From Novipirellula caenicola (lineage in GTDB: Bacteria > Planctomycetota > Planctomycetia > Pirellulales > Pirellulaceae), in contig NZ_BAABRO010000020.1 of NCBI RefSeq assembly GCF_039545035.1, positions 62,001-126,000 of the forward strand: DNA of 64,000 nucleotides. Reading direction: 5' to 3'. The translations under genes were made by a program, and so were the position numbers. Below are positions 1 to 9,066 of the stretch, piece after piece (positions within the stretch are counted from its first letter, which is position 1; the number at the start of each line of letters is the position of its first letter). A model generated the notes under the pieces. The model saw nothing but the letters and a program-made list of their open reading frames with translations. It searched no databases and was not told where the DNA came from.

Positions 1-140
1 AAATCGCCCATATCAATCAGGCAATCGAGAACTGTCGCGGCAATATGACCGAAGCCGCCGAGCGACTCGGGCTGCATCGCTCGAATCTGTATCGAAAAAT
101 GCGTCAACTCGGGATGCCTACCTCGGGCGAAGGGGCATAA
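1..140 (+). CDS. C-terminal end of a Fis-type (NtrC-like) regulator, partial
   Basis: An open frame runs in from the left edge and stops at 138-140. Its 46 visible codons form a Fis-type helix-turn-helix: an N-terminal helix with [13 protein letters not shown], then [18 protein letters not shown], which is the recognition helix typical of sigma-54 enhancer-binding regulators. Everything upstream (receiver and AAA+ domains, if present) lies outside the window, so the signal sensed and the target genes cannot be judged. A stand-alone Fis protein is also possible. Confidence 0.8.
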   Translation, partial: IAHINQAIENCRGNMTEAAERLGLHRSNLYRKMRQLGMPTSGEGA

Positions 141-388
141 ATCGACGGTGCTTCCGATTTCAAACGCGTCCGATTCAGTCACGTCCGATTAAGGGATGTG
201 TCATTGGCGATACTGGGCCATTTGCAACATCGGGGCCATTGACGTCGCTCGGGCACCACCTTTCCGAAGCAGCCGGGATCGCCTAAAAACAGGGCTCCGC
301 GATCGATCACACGGTCGCATCTGCAACGAAAAATCCGCCCAGCCCCGCTGCGGTGGAGCATCTGTTCATAACAAGCCCCCCATCGGTC

Positions 389-1129
389 ATGCTCGAACCT
401 CGCCGCACGCTTTACGGATCCCTCGATTGCATCGTCATCGACGGAGGCCCATCGCCCAAAGTCTTGGTCGTGCTGTGTCATGGCTACGGAGCTCCCGGCA
501 CCGACCTTGCGTCGTTGGCGTTTGAATGGATCACGCTGCTGGGTGAAGACGCAGGTGATTTTCGCTTCGTGTTCCCTGCGGCACCGCAAACGTTGGCCGA
601 AATGGGAATGCCCGACGGTCGTGCTTGGTGGCCGATCAACATGGCTCAACTTGCTCAACATGTCCAAACGTCGTCCTTCAGCGAACTTCATACTGCGGTC
701 CCGCCAGGGATCGATGATGCGCGCGAACTGCTGAGCAAAAGTATCGAGGCGATGAAAGCAGAGATGGACGCACCATCCGCTCCGCTTGTGCTAGGCGGAT
801 TTTCGCAAGGAGCGATGTTGACGCTTGATACGGCGCTTCGTGGGAAAATCGATCCCCCACAAATTTTGCTTTTGTTCTCCGGCACGTTGGTCTGTCAAAC
901 GCACTGGACCGCATCGCTCAGCCGACTCAAGCAAACCCGGGTCTATCAATCGCATGGCAACGTCGACCCCATTTTGCCGTATTCCAGTGCGGTCGCGTTG
1001 TCCAATTGGCTAAGCGAAGCCGGCATCGAAACGGAATTTCATTCGTTTCGTGGAGGACACACCATCGATGGCGAATCGATCGAACAGACCGCAAAATGGA
1101 TGACCGCTTTGCCACGCGACTCGAACTAG
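389..1129 (+). CDS. Phospholipase/carboxylesterase-type alpha/beta hydrolase
   Basis: A 246-residue serine hydrolase of the acyl-protein thioesterase/carboxylesterase family, probably cytoplasmic as no signal peptide is visible. The nucleophile elbow GFSQG places Ser139. Asp193 (in NVDPILP) and His224 (in GGHT) fit the family triad, and HGYGAPG near residue 31 fits the oxyanion loop. I chose the ATG at 389 because the fold begins at LYGSLDCIVI; an in-frame start at 353 would add 12 unconserved residues. The last four bases overlap the end of the convergent gene at 1126-1737. The natural ester substrate cannot be inferred. Confidence 0.85.
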   Translation: MLEPRRTLYGSLDCIVIDGGPSPKVLVVLCHGYGAPGTDLASLAFEWITLLGEDAGDFRFVFPAAPQTLAEMGMPDGRAWWPINMAQLAQHVQTSSFSELHTAVPPGIDDARELLSKSIEAMKAEMDAPSAPLVLGGFSQGAMLTLDTALRGKIDPPQILLLFSGTLVCQTHWTASLSRLKQTRVYQSHGNVDPILPYSSAVALSNWLSEAGIETEFHSFRGGHTIDGESIEQTAKWMTALPRDSN

Positions 1130-1737
1130 TAGTCGCACTCCACGCTGGAACTGCTCGAATCGGGGGTCCAATCGATCAGTGGGCGATGGTTGGCATGAGA
1201 TCGAGTGACCATGCAAAGCAAGGATGGGATCGCAAGTTCGCGATGGGTCGCCATCGAAACCACCGCCAAGTTATACGAGACCATCGCTGCGTGCGATTTT
1301 TCTTGGGCGTCCGCCAACCCCTTCATGCACCCTTGGATTGATCCACGGGTTGCCAGGGCTTCGTTGTCCTCAATTCGCTTTACAAGTGACGAGGAAGTCA
1401 TCAGCAATTGACGCTGTGCGTCGGCAAGCGATGCTGCCGACGCGCGGTTGGAACTGTCCGAACGCAGTTTTTTCAACGCGTTATCCGATTTCCGAAACGC
1501 TTCGGACAGTTGAACCTGATGAGCCATCTCAAAGTCACTCGGCAATGCATCGAGCAGATGACCGACAATCAAATGTTCCTTTGCGATGGCTTCGACTAAA
1601 CACTCGAGCGACGAATCGCAGTGCTGCTGCATTTTGACCATTTGACGATAGGCCGTAGCAAGGGAGACGAGCCCAGCAAACATCGCCATCGCAGTTAAGA
1701 ACGCAATGATCTGTAGCAAAATCCCCCCCTCATCCAT
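1126..1737 (-). CDS. LemA-like membrane-anchored protein
   Basis: A 203-residue protein with one N-terminal transmembrane segment (about residues 6-28) followed by a long helical, coiled-coil-like region. The order of parts (anchor, helices rich in Q/L/A, then a C-terminal YNLAVVSMATHRELAIPSLL-type segment) resembles the LemA family, where the equivalent part reads YN-A-V-xYN. Similarity is weak, so this is a divergent member or a look-alike. The C-terminus is low complexity (a run of serines). The gene converges on the upstream esterase with a 4-bp overlap. Function is unknown. Confidence 0.6.
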   Translation of the reverse strand: MDEGGILLQIIAFLTAMAMFAGLVSLATAYRQMVKMQQHCDSSLECLVEAIAKEHLIVGHLLDALPSDFEMAHQVQLSEAFRKSDNALKKLRSDSSNRASAASLADAQRQLLMTSSSLVKRIEDNEALATRGSIQGCMKGLADAQEKSHAAMVSYNLAVVSMATHRELAIPSLLCMVTRSHANHRPLIDWTPDSSSSSVECDY

Positions 1738-2101
1738 TCGTTGCTGATTGAAATCTCATTTGTAACATATCCTATCCCTTGACGTAATAAATTGAGTTCC
1801 ATCTTTTTCACAGGTTTGTATAAAAATACTGCAAGTTCGGCGCCATTTTCGAACTTGTCCCCAACTGCACCGCTGCGACAACCGCATGTGACCCGGGAAA
1901 AAAACGCGATAATATTAGAAACCACAAATCCCCCTGAGAACCAAAAACCTCAAATCGAGCAATAATCTATATCTTGGTATGATTTTCACATTGATATAGT
2001 TAACTTGAGTCACTGCGATTGGCCGATCGGTCAGCGCAAACACAGCTCGACGAGCTGACGGCCCACCATTCACTTCCCCCCTCTTTTTACCCCCGGTTAA
2101 C
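1738..2101. other. Intergenic, AT-rich divergent promoter region
   Basis: This 364-bp gap separates the divergently transcribed LemA-like and DinB-fold genes. It is more AT-rich than the surroundings, with runs such as TGATATAGTTAAC near 1992, and must hold both promoters. I see no tRNA, repeat or convincing small reading frame. Confidence 0.5.
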
Positions 2102-2653
2102 ATGACACGAATTGCGAGCCGGCGGCCGATGCCCGCTGAAACGACGCTGCCCTACCATCGAGAGTTGATCGAGCGTGTCAGCGGTGACTGTGTTTTGAAG
2201 GCAATGGATAAACAATTGTTTACGATCTGCGAGTTGGCGGGCAGCTTGTGCGTCGAGCAACTCGACAAGGTTCATCCGCCCTATGGGTGGACGATTCGCC
2301 AAGTCTACGAACACTGCACCAATGCCGAGCGTGTGTTTGGCTATCGCATCATGCGATTTGCGGCAGGCGACACGACGGAACTGCCCGGATGGGACGAAAA
2401 TCTGTACGCCAACAGCCGTTTTGGGCTCGGCAGTTTTCACCAGATCGTCAGCGAATTGGGAGCGCTTCGCCAAGCCAACCTCGCGTTACTGAAGCGAATG
2501 ACCCCGAACGCTTGGGACCGCAGCGGCGTCGCTGAGAAACAAACGGTCACGGTGCGGGCACTCGCTTGGATCGCCGCCGGACATCTTCAGCACCACATGG
2601 AAATCGTTGCCGATCGCTGCAAGGTTCCACTGAAAATGCCGCCCGCAATGTAG
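2102..2653 (+). CDS. DinB/YfiT-fold putative metal-dependent enzyme
   Basis: A 183-residue four-helix-bundle protein of the DinB_2 superfamily. Members carry three histidines binding a divalent metal and often act as thiol-dependent transferases or hydrolases. The first histidine is in VYEHC (about residue 70) and the others are in GHLQHHMEI (about residues 159-163). GWTIRQVYEH is the usual DinB helix-2 signature. ATG 2102 is used; a second ATG at 2129 is also possible. The gene is single, with no obvious partner. The substrate is unknown. Confidence 0.75.
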   Translation: MTRIASRRPMPAETTLPYHRELIERVSGDCVLKAMDKQLFTICELAGSLCVEQLDKVHPPYGWTIRQVYEHCTNAERVFGYRIMRFAAGDTTELPGWDENLYANSRFGLGSFHQIVSELGALRQANLALLKRMTPNAWDRSGVAEKQTVTVRALAWIAAGHLQHHMEIVADRCKVPLKMPPAM

Positions 2654-2734
2654 ATCGCGGTTGGCCAGCACCCCGCGTCGCCCTGATGAAATCCGTGTCG
2701 CCCTGAGACCCGACGCGTGAAACGCCACTTCCCA

Positions 2735-3388
2735 TCACCCCGCAGGGGACTGGGACGCACCGCGATGCGGCGCTGGTTCATTCGTTTCCGCTTGACCGTG
2801 AAACTCGGCCCGCTCTTGAACCTCAGGCCGCTGTTGAGACGCAGGATTGTTTTGCTCTGCGAGATAGTCCTGAAGATCCGGATGCGCCTTCATCGTTGCC
2901 AATAATGCCAACAAGCGATCAGGGTGTTCTTGCCGATCCATCAACGTGTAGATCAGCAACAATTCGCGTAACCGCAACGGGGCGTACAGCGGATCGGGAA
3001 GCGATGCTTGGGACAGATCAAGATTGGCATGGTAAGCCAACAAATGAGCCGCATTTTGTCGGTCGCAAATGCCAAACCCATGCGTGTTAGGATACAGAAA
3101 GTGATTGCTTAACCGCCACAGCATCGCGATGATCACGGCTAGGATTGTCAATTGAAAACCGGTCGCGATGACCAGCGGAACCGGGCCTGACACTCCCGCT
3201 CCGTACAAAATCATCATCCGCAATTGGTACGCGGTCATCACCATGATGCCCGCGAACAGCACTGCAAATGCCCCCGCAATGATTCGCGTTGCCCACCCCA
3301 ACGCACGGTGAACGACGGGACGATGTGGCAGCGGAGGCGGCAAATACGGCGAAGACGAATGCGGTGAAGACAACGAAAATTTTCCCAC
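2735..3388 (-). CDS. Hypothetical membrane protein, two TM segments
   Basis: A protein of about 217 residues that I do not recognise. Two hydrophobic spans are clear: a helix around ATRIIAGAFAVLFAGIMVM, and VPLVIATGFQLTILAVIIAML. They are followed by a soluble part with several leucine-rich helices and a Q/E/P-rich tail, probably disordered. The reading frame extends to a TTG at 3421, which would overlap the start of the divergent gene at 3412. I prefer the GTG at 3388, giving a 23-bp divergent gap, but the start is uncertain. Confidence 0.6.
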   Translation of the reverse strand: MGKFSLSSPHSSSPYLPPPLPHRPVVHRALGWATRIIAGAFAVLFAGIMVMTAYQLRMMILYGAGVSGPVPLVIATGFQLTILAVIIAMLWRLSNHFLYPNTHGFGICDRQNAAHLLAYHANLDLSQASLPDPLYAPLRLRELLLIYTLMDRQEHPDRLLALLATMKAHPDLQDYLAEQNNPASQQRPEVQERAEFHGQAETNEPAPHRGASQSPAG

Positions 3389-3411
3389 GATACAAAATGG
3401 TTTGAAACGCA

Positions 3412-3945
3412 ATGTCGACAATTATCCACGCTCGATTTGCCCTCGCGGTGCTTCTGTTGGGGCTACAAACACTTGGACTGCCGAACGATGCATCGGCGGT
3501 GGAACGATATTCGCTCACGCTAGAGAAGCCTCACCGACCGGGTGACCGTGGCGAGATCACGCTTAGCGACGAGCAGCTTCAAGTCAAAATCTTGTCCTCC
3601 ACAGGGATTGGCAAGCTGAAATTGCATCGCAGTGCCACCGAAACGTCATGGCCCCAAACCATCGTGGTGTTGCTTCAGTACGCCAGCGGAGACCCGCTCA
3701 GTGAACTCGAAGGTTTTACGCTGCGAGGTGAATCGAACCTGATTCAAGGGTCTCGGCGAACCAGCGATGCGATGGACCACTTCATTTTGACCGACGAGGG
3801 AACCAAATTCCAGAACTTACCCGCTCGAAAGGCCAAGATCCGTGTCTCGCGGACGAAAGAGGCGATGCGAGTGGAGATCCCTGGCAAATTGCTCTCGGAG
3901 GAAACGAAGATTGAAATCCAGTGGATCGATTACTACCGCACCTGA
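3412..3945 (+). CDS. Hypothetical secreted protein
   Basis: A 177-residue protein with an N-terminal signal peptide (FALAVLLLGLQTLGLPNDASA, cleavage probably after ASA near residue 29). The mature part is rich in beta-strand-like alternating residues (RYSLTLEKP, GEITLSDEQLQVKIL) and ends WIDYYRT. No family motif is recognised. It is divergent from the preceding membrane protein with almost no intergenic space, so the two promoters must lie inside each other's coding regions or in the short gap. A small exported beta-sandwich protein is the most that can be inferred. Confidence 0.6.
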   Translation: MSTIIHARFALAVLLLGLQTLGLPNDASAVERYSLTLEKPHRPGDRGEITLSDEQLQVKILSSTGIGKLKLHRSATETSWPQTIVVLLQYASGDPLSELEGFTLRGESNLIQGSRRTSDAMDHFILTDEGTKFQNLPARKAKIRVSRTKEAMRVEIPGKLLSEETKIEIQWIDYYRT

Positions 3946-3999
3946 GCGTCCCTTTTGAATCTACTGTCAACAGCCAACCTTTTTTAACAGCCATCCTTG

Positions 4000-4389
4000 A
4001 TGCCCAACGCCAACGATCGAAGTCAGAATCCCGACCTGGAAAAACTGCATCGTTTTGCCTCGATGTTGGATGATCGATTCCGCATCCCAGGAACCAACAT
4101 TCGCTTCGGTTTGGACAGTTTGATCGGTCTAATTCCAGGAATCGGCGACGCCGCGACTGCGGTGAGTCATGGGTATCTATTTTGGCATGCGTTCCGGCTG
4201 GGGGTGCGAAAGCGGGTGTTTTGGAAGATGTTGTTCAACGCGTTGTTGGATTTGTTGGGCGGTGCGATTCCGGTGGTCGGAGACATTTTTGACGTTTATT
4301 GGAAAAGCAACCGCCGCAACGCCGACCTGATCGTCCGCGAGCTAAAAAAACAGGGGCAACTCGGTGGTGGACGATCACCCAGGACGTGA
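4000..4389 (+). CDS. DUF4112 domain membrane protein
   Basis: A 129-residue protein matching DUF4112 by its core: LDDRFRIPGTNIRFGLDSLIGLIPGIGDA, then a hydrophobic stretch and LLDLLGGAIPVVGDIFDVYWKSNRRN. The paired GIGD and VVGDIFD turns flanking two membrane-associated helices are the family hallmark. Function in the family is unknown. The ATG at 4000 is preferred to an in-frame TTG three bases upstream. It lies 45 bp before the transporter gene and may be co-transcribed with it. Confidence 0.8.
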   Translation: MPNANDRSQNPDLEKLHRFASMLDDRFRIPGTNIRFGLDSLIGLIPGIGDAATAVSHGYLFWHAFRLGVRKRVFWKMLFNALLDLLGGAIPVVGDIFDVYWKSNRRNADLIVRELKKQGQLGGGRSPRT

Positions 4390-4434
4390 TAGGTTGTGGG
4401 GGCTCGTCGTATCCCGTCTGCCTGCTCCGCATTG

Positions 4435-5838
4435 ATGAATGATCCAATGGACTTGCTCGCTGCTGCTGTAGAAGAAACGCCGATCGAACCCGCATCGGCT
4501 GGAATCATGTTGTTATTCGCGGCCGTCATGATGGCGACTTACGTCGGCGTCGCGATCGAGCGGTTTCACAAAACCGTCGCCGCGTTGTGCGGCGCTGCCG
4601 TGTTGGTGGTGCTCGGCATCGCGTTGGATTTGTTTCCCTATCCCAAGATCTACGATTTTCTAAAAGAAGATTTGAATATCTTCGGCGTCATCATTGGCAC
4701 CGGGATCCTCGTTGATGTCGTTGGCAAGAGCGGACTGTTCCACTTTCTCAGCATGTGGATCGTGCGACTGACCGGCGGCCAAGCAGGCAAGTTGTATCTG
4801 ACGTTGTGCTTGGTAACCTTTCTATTCGTCTCGGTGCTGACGATCGTCCCGGCCATGCTGATTCTCAGCTCGTTGGTGCTTGTGATTTGTCGATCACTCG
4901 ATTACAAGCCTGCACCATTACTGTTAAGTGTTGCCATTTGTGCCAACAGCGGCGCGATCGCCACGTTCGCCAGCGGCTTGCCCAACATCATGATCGGGAC
5001 GGCCGCAGGGATTCCGTACATGCAGTTTTTGAAAGTCTCACTTCCCTATGCGGTGGTCAGCCTGTTCATCGCGATTGCATTTTTGCGATTCTTTTTTCGC
5101 AACGACTTGCCCTGGAAACAATCCGCCGAACAAAAGGCGGCTCTGCAAGACCAAATCGATACGTTTGATCCATGGGCATTGGTCGAGGACCGTAAGATTT
5201 TGTTGCGAAGCGCCACCATTTTGGCTTTGACCGTTGTCGGTTTTGCGTTGGCTCAGCAGATGGGGGTGGGGATGGATTTCATCGCCATGGTCGGTGCGAC
5301 CGCTGCGTTGTTGTTTGCGGGCAAGGGGGTCGAGGATGCAATTCACAAAGTCAACTGGACCGTGATCCTGTTCTTCATGGGATTGTTTGTCATCATCGGC
5401 TGTGTCAAGCAAACCGGGGCTCTTGGTTGGGTCGCCGAGCAAGTGATCGCGTTGTCCGACAACCAGCTTTCATTGCTGGTCCCACTGCTTGGAATTTTTT
5501 CCGCCGTCGCCAGCTCGATTGTCGACAACATTCCTGTTGCGGCCACCTTGATCCCAATCGTCCAAGACATTTCCGGTGACACGGTACCGGCTGAACCGCT
5601 GTGGTGGACATTGATCATCTGCTGCAACCTTGGTGGCAACGGAACGCCGATTGGTTCGATCTCGTGCGTGATCGCGATCTATGCACTGAAACGCGAAGCC
5701 GGGGTGCACATCGGCTGGGGAACGTTCCTAAAACTCGGTGGCAGCATCATGTTGGTTCAAGTTGCCGGAGCGATCGTCTACGTGATGCTGGCCTACAACA
5801 TGGATTGGATCCCCGACCTTCCCCCTCTCGCCCATTGA
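4435..5838 (+). CDS. ArsB/NhaD-type ion transporter (Na+/H+ antiporter or anion permease)
   Basis: A 467-residue integral membrane protein with about 11-12 hydrophobic spans, of the ArsB/NhaD (IT) superfamily. The two inverted-repeat signatures are visible. The first is SGLPNIMIGTAAGIPYMQF, equivalent to the family's PPNIMIGSAAG. The second is CCNLGGNGTPIGSISCVIA near residue 400, equivalent to LGGNGTPIGASANV. IVDNIPVAAT supplies the unwound-helix motif. The family exchanges Na+ for H+ or moves oxyanions or carboxylates, and I cannot tell which. The frame is open from a GTG at 4396, but ATG 4435 (MNDPMD) begins closer to the conserved region. The universal-stress-like gene starts 14 bp downstream, suggesting one operon. 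Confidence 0.85.
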   Translation: MNDPMDLLAAAVEETPIEPASAGIMLLFAAVMMATYVGVAIERFHKTVAALCGAAVLVVLGIALDLFPYPKIYDFLKEDLNIFGVIIGTGILVDVVGKSGLFHFLSMWIVRLTGGQAGKLYLTLCLVTFLFVSVLTIVPAMLILSSLVLVICRSLDYKPAPLLLSVAICANSGAIATFASGLPNIMIGTAAGIPYMQFLKVSLPYAVVSLFIAIAFLRFFFRNDLPWKQSAEQKAALQDQIDTFDPWALVEDRKILLRSATILALTVVGFALAQQMGVGMDFIAMVGATAALLFAGKGVEDAIHKVNWTVILFFMGLFVIIGCVKQTGALGWVAEQVIALSDNQLSLLVPLLGIFSAVASSIVDNIPVAATLIPIVQDISGDTVPAEPLWWTLIICCNLGGNGTPIGSISCVIAIYALKREAGVHIGWGTFLKLGGSIMLVQVAGAIVYVMLAYNMDWIPDLPPLAH

Positions 5839-5852
5839 TCGATGGAAAGAAA

Positions 5853-6797
5853 ATGAACAACGAATCTGAATCACATGATCTGGATCGCGAAGTCGATGCT
5901 TCGATGCGAATGTTCGAGCGATCCAAAGTCGGCCATGCCGCCGCGATCACCCCGATCGTGCCCGCGCGTGCCCTGTGGGTTCTCGATGGTTCCCCGCAAG
6001 ACGAAACCGGATTGACGTCGGCGATTTATTTGCGTGAACGCTTCAACATCGAAACGCTTGTGCTGGACGCGCGTGACAGCGTCAGCGGCGATTCGGAATT
6101 GGCCGCAACCATGTGCAAGAAAATTTCCGGAGCCCGCCCCGTCAGCTCGACCGAAGGCGAAGCGTACGAAAAGATTATCGCATCGCTGGATCGCCATGAT
6201 GTGGATCTCGTGATCGTGCCGTGTCCCTTTGGCCGCTCGTTCCAGCACGTCGGCACCGACAGCGCCGGGACGGTGATCGACGTATTGCTCAGCCGCTGCC
6301 CTAAACCGATCCTGGTGATTCGACGCGATGACCAATCGCTTGATGAGTGCTGTCACACCGTATCGATGATCGTGGGCAGCGAATGCGACATGGAACAACG
6401 TGCCGCCGGTTGGGTGTTTGGCTTGGCAAGCGAAAAAGCGACGGTGACGCTCAATCTGGTGATCGAAAAAGAGCATTTCGAGAACATTCGCAGCATCCTC
6501 GAAGCGATCGACCCCGAAAAGCCGCTTGAACCAGAACAGTTCAGCGAAGCGTTGACCAAGACGCATCAATCGATCCACTCCGCGATGGCTAAAACTGCAA
6601 CGCAGCGGAACTTGAGCTACCGTTTGTCGCCACAAGCAGGCGAGATCGCGCCCCCGAATCCGCTGAACGACAAGCACAAAATGCTGCTCGTCATGCCGTT
6701 GGAAGCCGACGATCGTTTTGGCCAAGGGTTTGTCCAAGACCGCATTCGCCGCAGTCCCCATCCTGTGTTGATCGTGCCGGGGCACACGCCCCAGTAA
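5853..6797 (+). CDS. Universal stress protein-like, tandem UspA-type protein
   Basis: A 314-residue protein resembling two degenerate UspA-type domains. The first ends with PKPILVIRR and the second with PHPVLIVPG, both typical terminal Usp beta strands. VDLVIVPCPFGR matches the middle Usp strand. The ATP-binding G-2x-G-9x-G(S/T) motif is not clear, so nucleotide binding is doubtful. ATG 5853 follows the transporter stop by 14 bp; the longer open frame from 5601 only overlaps the transporter. Coupling of a transporter with a Usp protein is common in bacteria and suggests stress- or energy-linked control of transport, which is an inference here. Confidence 0.7.
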   Translation: MNNESESHDLDREVDASMRMFERSKVGHAAAITPIVPARALWVLDGSPQDETGLTSAIYLRERFNIETLVLDARDSVSGDSELAATMCKKISGARPVSSTEGEAYEKIIASLDRHDVDLVIVPCPFGRSFQHVGTDSAGTVIDVLLSRCPKPILVIRRDDQSLDECCHTVSMIVGSECDMEQRAAGWVFGLASEKATVTLNLVIEKEHFENIRSILEAIDPEKPLEPEQFSEALTKTHQSIHSAMAKTATQRNLSYRLSPQAGEIAPPNPLNDKHKMLLVMPLEADDRFGQGFVQDRIRRSPHPVLIVPGHTPQ

Positions 6798-6833
6798 CCC
6801 ATCCGTCACCGACGGATCGGCCGACGATCAAGC

Positions 6834-7814
6834 TTATTGGCTGATCATGTTGCGATACATGCTGATGCCGGCAGGCCCGACAAGGACCACGAAAATGCCC
6901 GGGAAGATGAACAAAACGAGTGGGAAAATCATTTTCACCGCCGTCTTAGCCGCCTTTTCTTCGGCGATTTGACGTCGTTTGGTTCGCATCGCATCGCTTT
7001 GGACACGCAGGGCGCTCCCCACGCTCGAACCAAATTTGTCCGCTTGAATCAGGATCGAAGCCAACTGCTTTAGATCATCCACGCCGCTTCGTTGACCGAG
7101 CGCGCTGAGCACTTCGCTTCGTGGGCTACCGAATTGCAGTTGTTGATTGGCGACGTTGAATTCTTCGCCGATGTGACGATGACTCTTCTTCATCTCTTCG
7201 GAAACCTTCCGCAGTGCTTGGTCCATCCCAAGCCCGGCTTCGACACAAACGACCATCAAGTCCAATGCGTCAGGCAGCCCCAAAAAGATCTTCTCTTTCC
7301 GCTTCTTCGCCAAATGTCCAAGCACGAACTTGGGTAGCATGAAGCCGACGATCAATCCGCCCAGCAATTTCACCAACATGCCTTGGGTCAATCCGTCGGT
7401 AAAGATCCCCAGCACACCGCCGAAAAACAGACCGATGCATGCGATGATCAACTGAATCCCCTTGAACACCACCGGAGCGGTATCACGACGGAATCCTGCG
7501 TTCATCAACTCGACTCGCAACGCTCCCATCTCTTCCTCGCTGCCGGTCACGGTATCCTTTAGCGGAGACGTGGCTTTTTCAAGCGCCGCGGCAAGCTTGG
7601 CGTTCTTATCTCGTTTCTTGTCGATATCAGACAGCTCGACCGTAGCCCCTCGGGTGCTACGCATCGCATCCAGACGAGCTTCGGCGCGTGGCTTGTTGTC
7701 GCCACTGACCCGTCCGAGCACGACCCACGCGACCCCCGTGACCGCAACAAAGATTGCGATCGACGTCAACGTCACCGGATCCAAAGCAAAAGCGAGTATC
7801 GTGAATGTGTTCAT
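6834..7814 (-). CDS. tadC: Type II/IV secretion platform protein TadC
   Basis: A 326-residue polytopic membrane protein of the GspF/TadC family, the inner-membrane platform of the Tad (Flp) pilus system. It has an N-terminal TM helix, a central TM pair (LIIACIGLFFGGVLGIF, LGGLIVGFMLPKFVLG), the F-domain signature LPDALDLMVVCVEAGLGMDQAL at about residue 187, and a C-terminal TM ending FPGIFVVLVGP. ATG 7814 was chosen because it gives MNTFTILAF directly before the first TM; an in-frame start at 7877 would add 21 polar residues. It is the last gene of the minus-strand tadA-tadB-tadC cluster. Confidence 0.88.
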   Translation of the reverse strand: MNTFTILAFALDPVTLTSIAIFVAVTGVAWVVLGRVSGDNKPRAEARLDAMRSTRGATVELSDIDKKRDKNAKLAAALEKATSPLKDTVTGSEEEMGALRVELMNAGFRRDTAPVVFKGIQLIIACIGLFFGGVLGIFTDGLTQGMLVKLLGGLIVGFMLPKFVLGHLAKKRKEKIFLGLPDALDLMVVCVEAGLGMDQALRKVSEEMKKSHRHIGEEFNVANQQLQFGSPRSEVLSALGQRSGVDDLKQLASILIQADKFGSSVGSALRVQSDAMRTKRRQIAEEKAAKTAVKMIFPLVLFIFPGIFVVLVGPAGISMYRNMISQ

Positions 7815-7927
7815 GGTAGATCGTTCCTGGCAGAACTCGTTCGACGAGATAAATAATTCGTGAGGGTATGACGTCAATTTAATGGATGAACCACCGCGTC
7901 ATGGGAACGCGGTGACAATGGGCCTGG

Positions 7928-8896
7928 TTAAACTTTGATCGTGATAATTTTCTTGATCATCAACGCACCCAACAATTGTGAAAACAGAGCACCGCCGAGC
8001 ATGTATTGACCATATTCGTCAGTGAACAACATCATCACGTAGTCGTAGTTCAATTTCAGCATCACCCCGAACAATACCGGCGGCAACGCCAACAGCACCG
8101 CGCCACTCATTCGGCCTTCTCCGGTCAACGCTTGGATTTGACCTTGGATCTGCAGACGTTCGCGAACCAAATGGCTGATCTTGTCAAGAATTTCAGCCAA
8201 GTCGCCCCCGGTTTGACGCTGCAAGATGATCGCCGTGGCAAAGAAGCGAAGGTCCATGTTTGGGACGCGCGCTGCCATCCCTTCGATGGCTTCTTCGAGT
8301 GGAATCCCAAAGTTTTGCTCTTCAAACGCCCGACCGAACTCGACCGACAACGGGGCTTCCATCTGCTTGGAAACCAAGTCGAAACCGGCGTTCAGCGAGT
8401 GTCCTGCGCGAAGTGATCGGCCCAGCAACTCAAGCGCTTCGGGCATCTGGTTGCCGAATTTATTCAGACGTCGTTTGCGTTTGAACATCAACCAACCAAC
8501 CGGCAGCGTCATGAATGCCAAACCCACGATCGGTGCCAATAGGATTGGCAACGGAGAGACCACGGTAATCACGATGCCGCCGACGAGCGTGGCCAAACAG
8601 ATCATGGCAAACTGCATCGCGTTCATGTTGATGTCGGCTTGCTCGAGATAGTCGTTTAACCCCGGCACCTCTTCTAAGAACTTGGCCAACGGGTTGGTCG
8701 AATTTTCACCACCATTGAGTAGCAGCGACTTGAAATCCGATTCGGGGCTGTTGGTCGCCCCACGCCGTGAAGCCATTGCAGCCAATCGGTCTTCTGCCGA
8801 CGTCGAGTCCGAGTTTGGCATCAGAACGTTGATGGCAAATGCGACGATGGACGCAACAAAGACACCCACGGCGACAACAATGACGATTCCGCTCAT
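7928..8896 (-). CDS. tadB: Type II/IV secretion platform protein TadB
   Basis: A 322-residue partner of TadC in the same platform. It has an N-terminal TM helix (residues 4-24), a paired TM near residues 95-140 (LATLVGGIVITVVSPLPILLAPIVGLAFM), then the F-domain LGRSLRAGHSLNAGFDLVSKQMEAPLSVEFGRAF. The block GGDLAEILDKISHLVRER is a strong TadB/GspF hallmark. A C-terminal TM pair ends the protein. It lies 113 bp upstream of tadC and 170 bp downstream of tadA on the same strand. TadB and TadC probably act as a hetero-oligomer driven by the TadA ATPase. Confidence 0.9.
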   Translation of the reverse strand: MSGIVIVVAVGVFVASIVAFAINVLMPNSDSTSAEDRLAAMASRRGATNSPESDFKSLLLNGGENSTNPLAKFLEEVPGLNDYLEQADINMNAMQFAMICLATLVGGIVITVVSPLPILLAPIVGLAFMTLPVGWLMFKRKRRLNKFGNQMPEALELLGRSLRAGHSLNAGFDLVSKQMEAPLSVEFGRAFEEQNFGIPLEEAIEGMAARVPNMDLRFFATAIILQRQTGGDLAEILDKISHLVRERLQIQGQIQALTGEGRMSGAVLLALPPVLFGVMLKLNYDYVMMLFTDEYGQYMLGGALFSQLLGALMIKKIITIKV

Positions 8897-9066
8897 GACA
8901 GGAAAGCTTTAATTCTCGAGGAAGTGGTTCAGGCGTGCCTCGGTGTTCGCGTCAACGCGGTGGGGCACTTGGTGACTCGGTTTACTTTGTGTTTTTGTAA
9001 CCTTGCATGTCGGCCGGGCATGCACCCGCGACCGACACGTTCGAAAGGGCTGTAACGCCGCCGGGT

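Noticed and set aside
5871-6809. Long minus-strand frame (312 codons) opposite the universal-stress protein gene
   Set aside because: Antisense to a gene with clear family motifs; its translation is Arg/His-rich and resembles no family.
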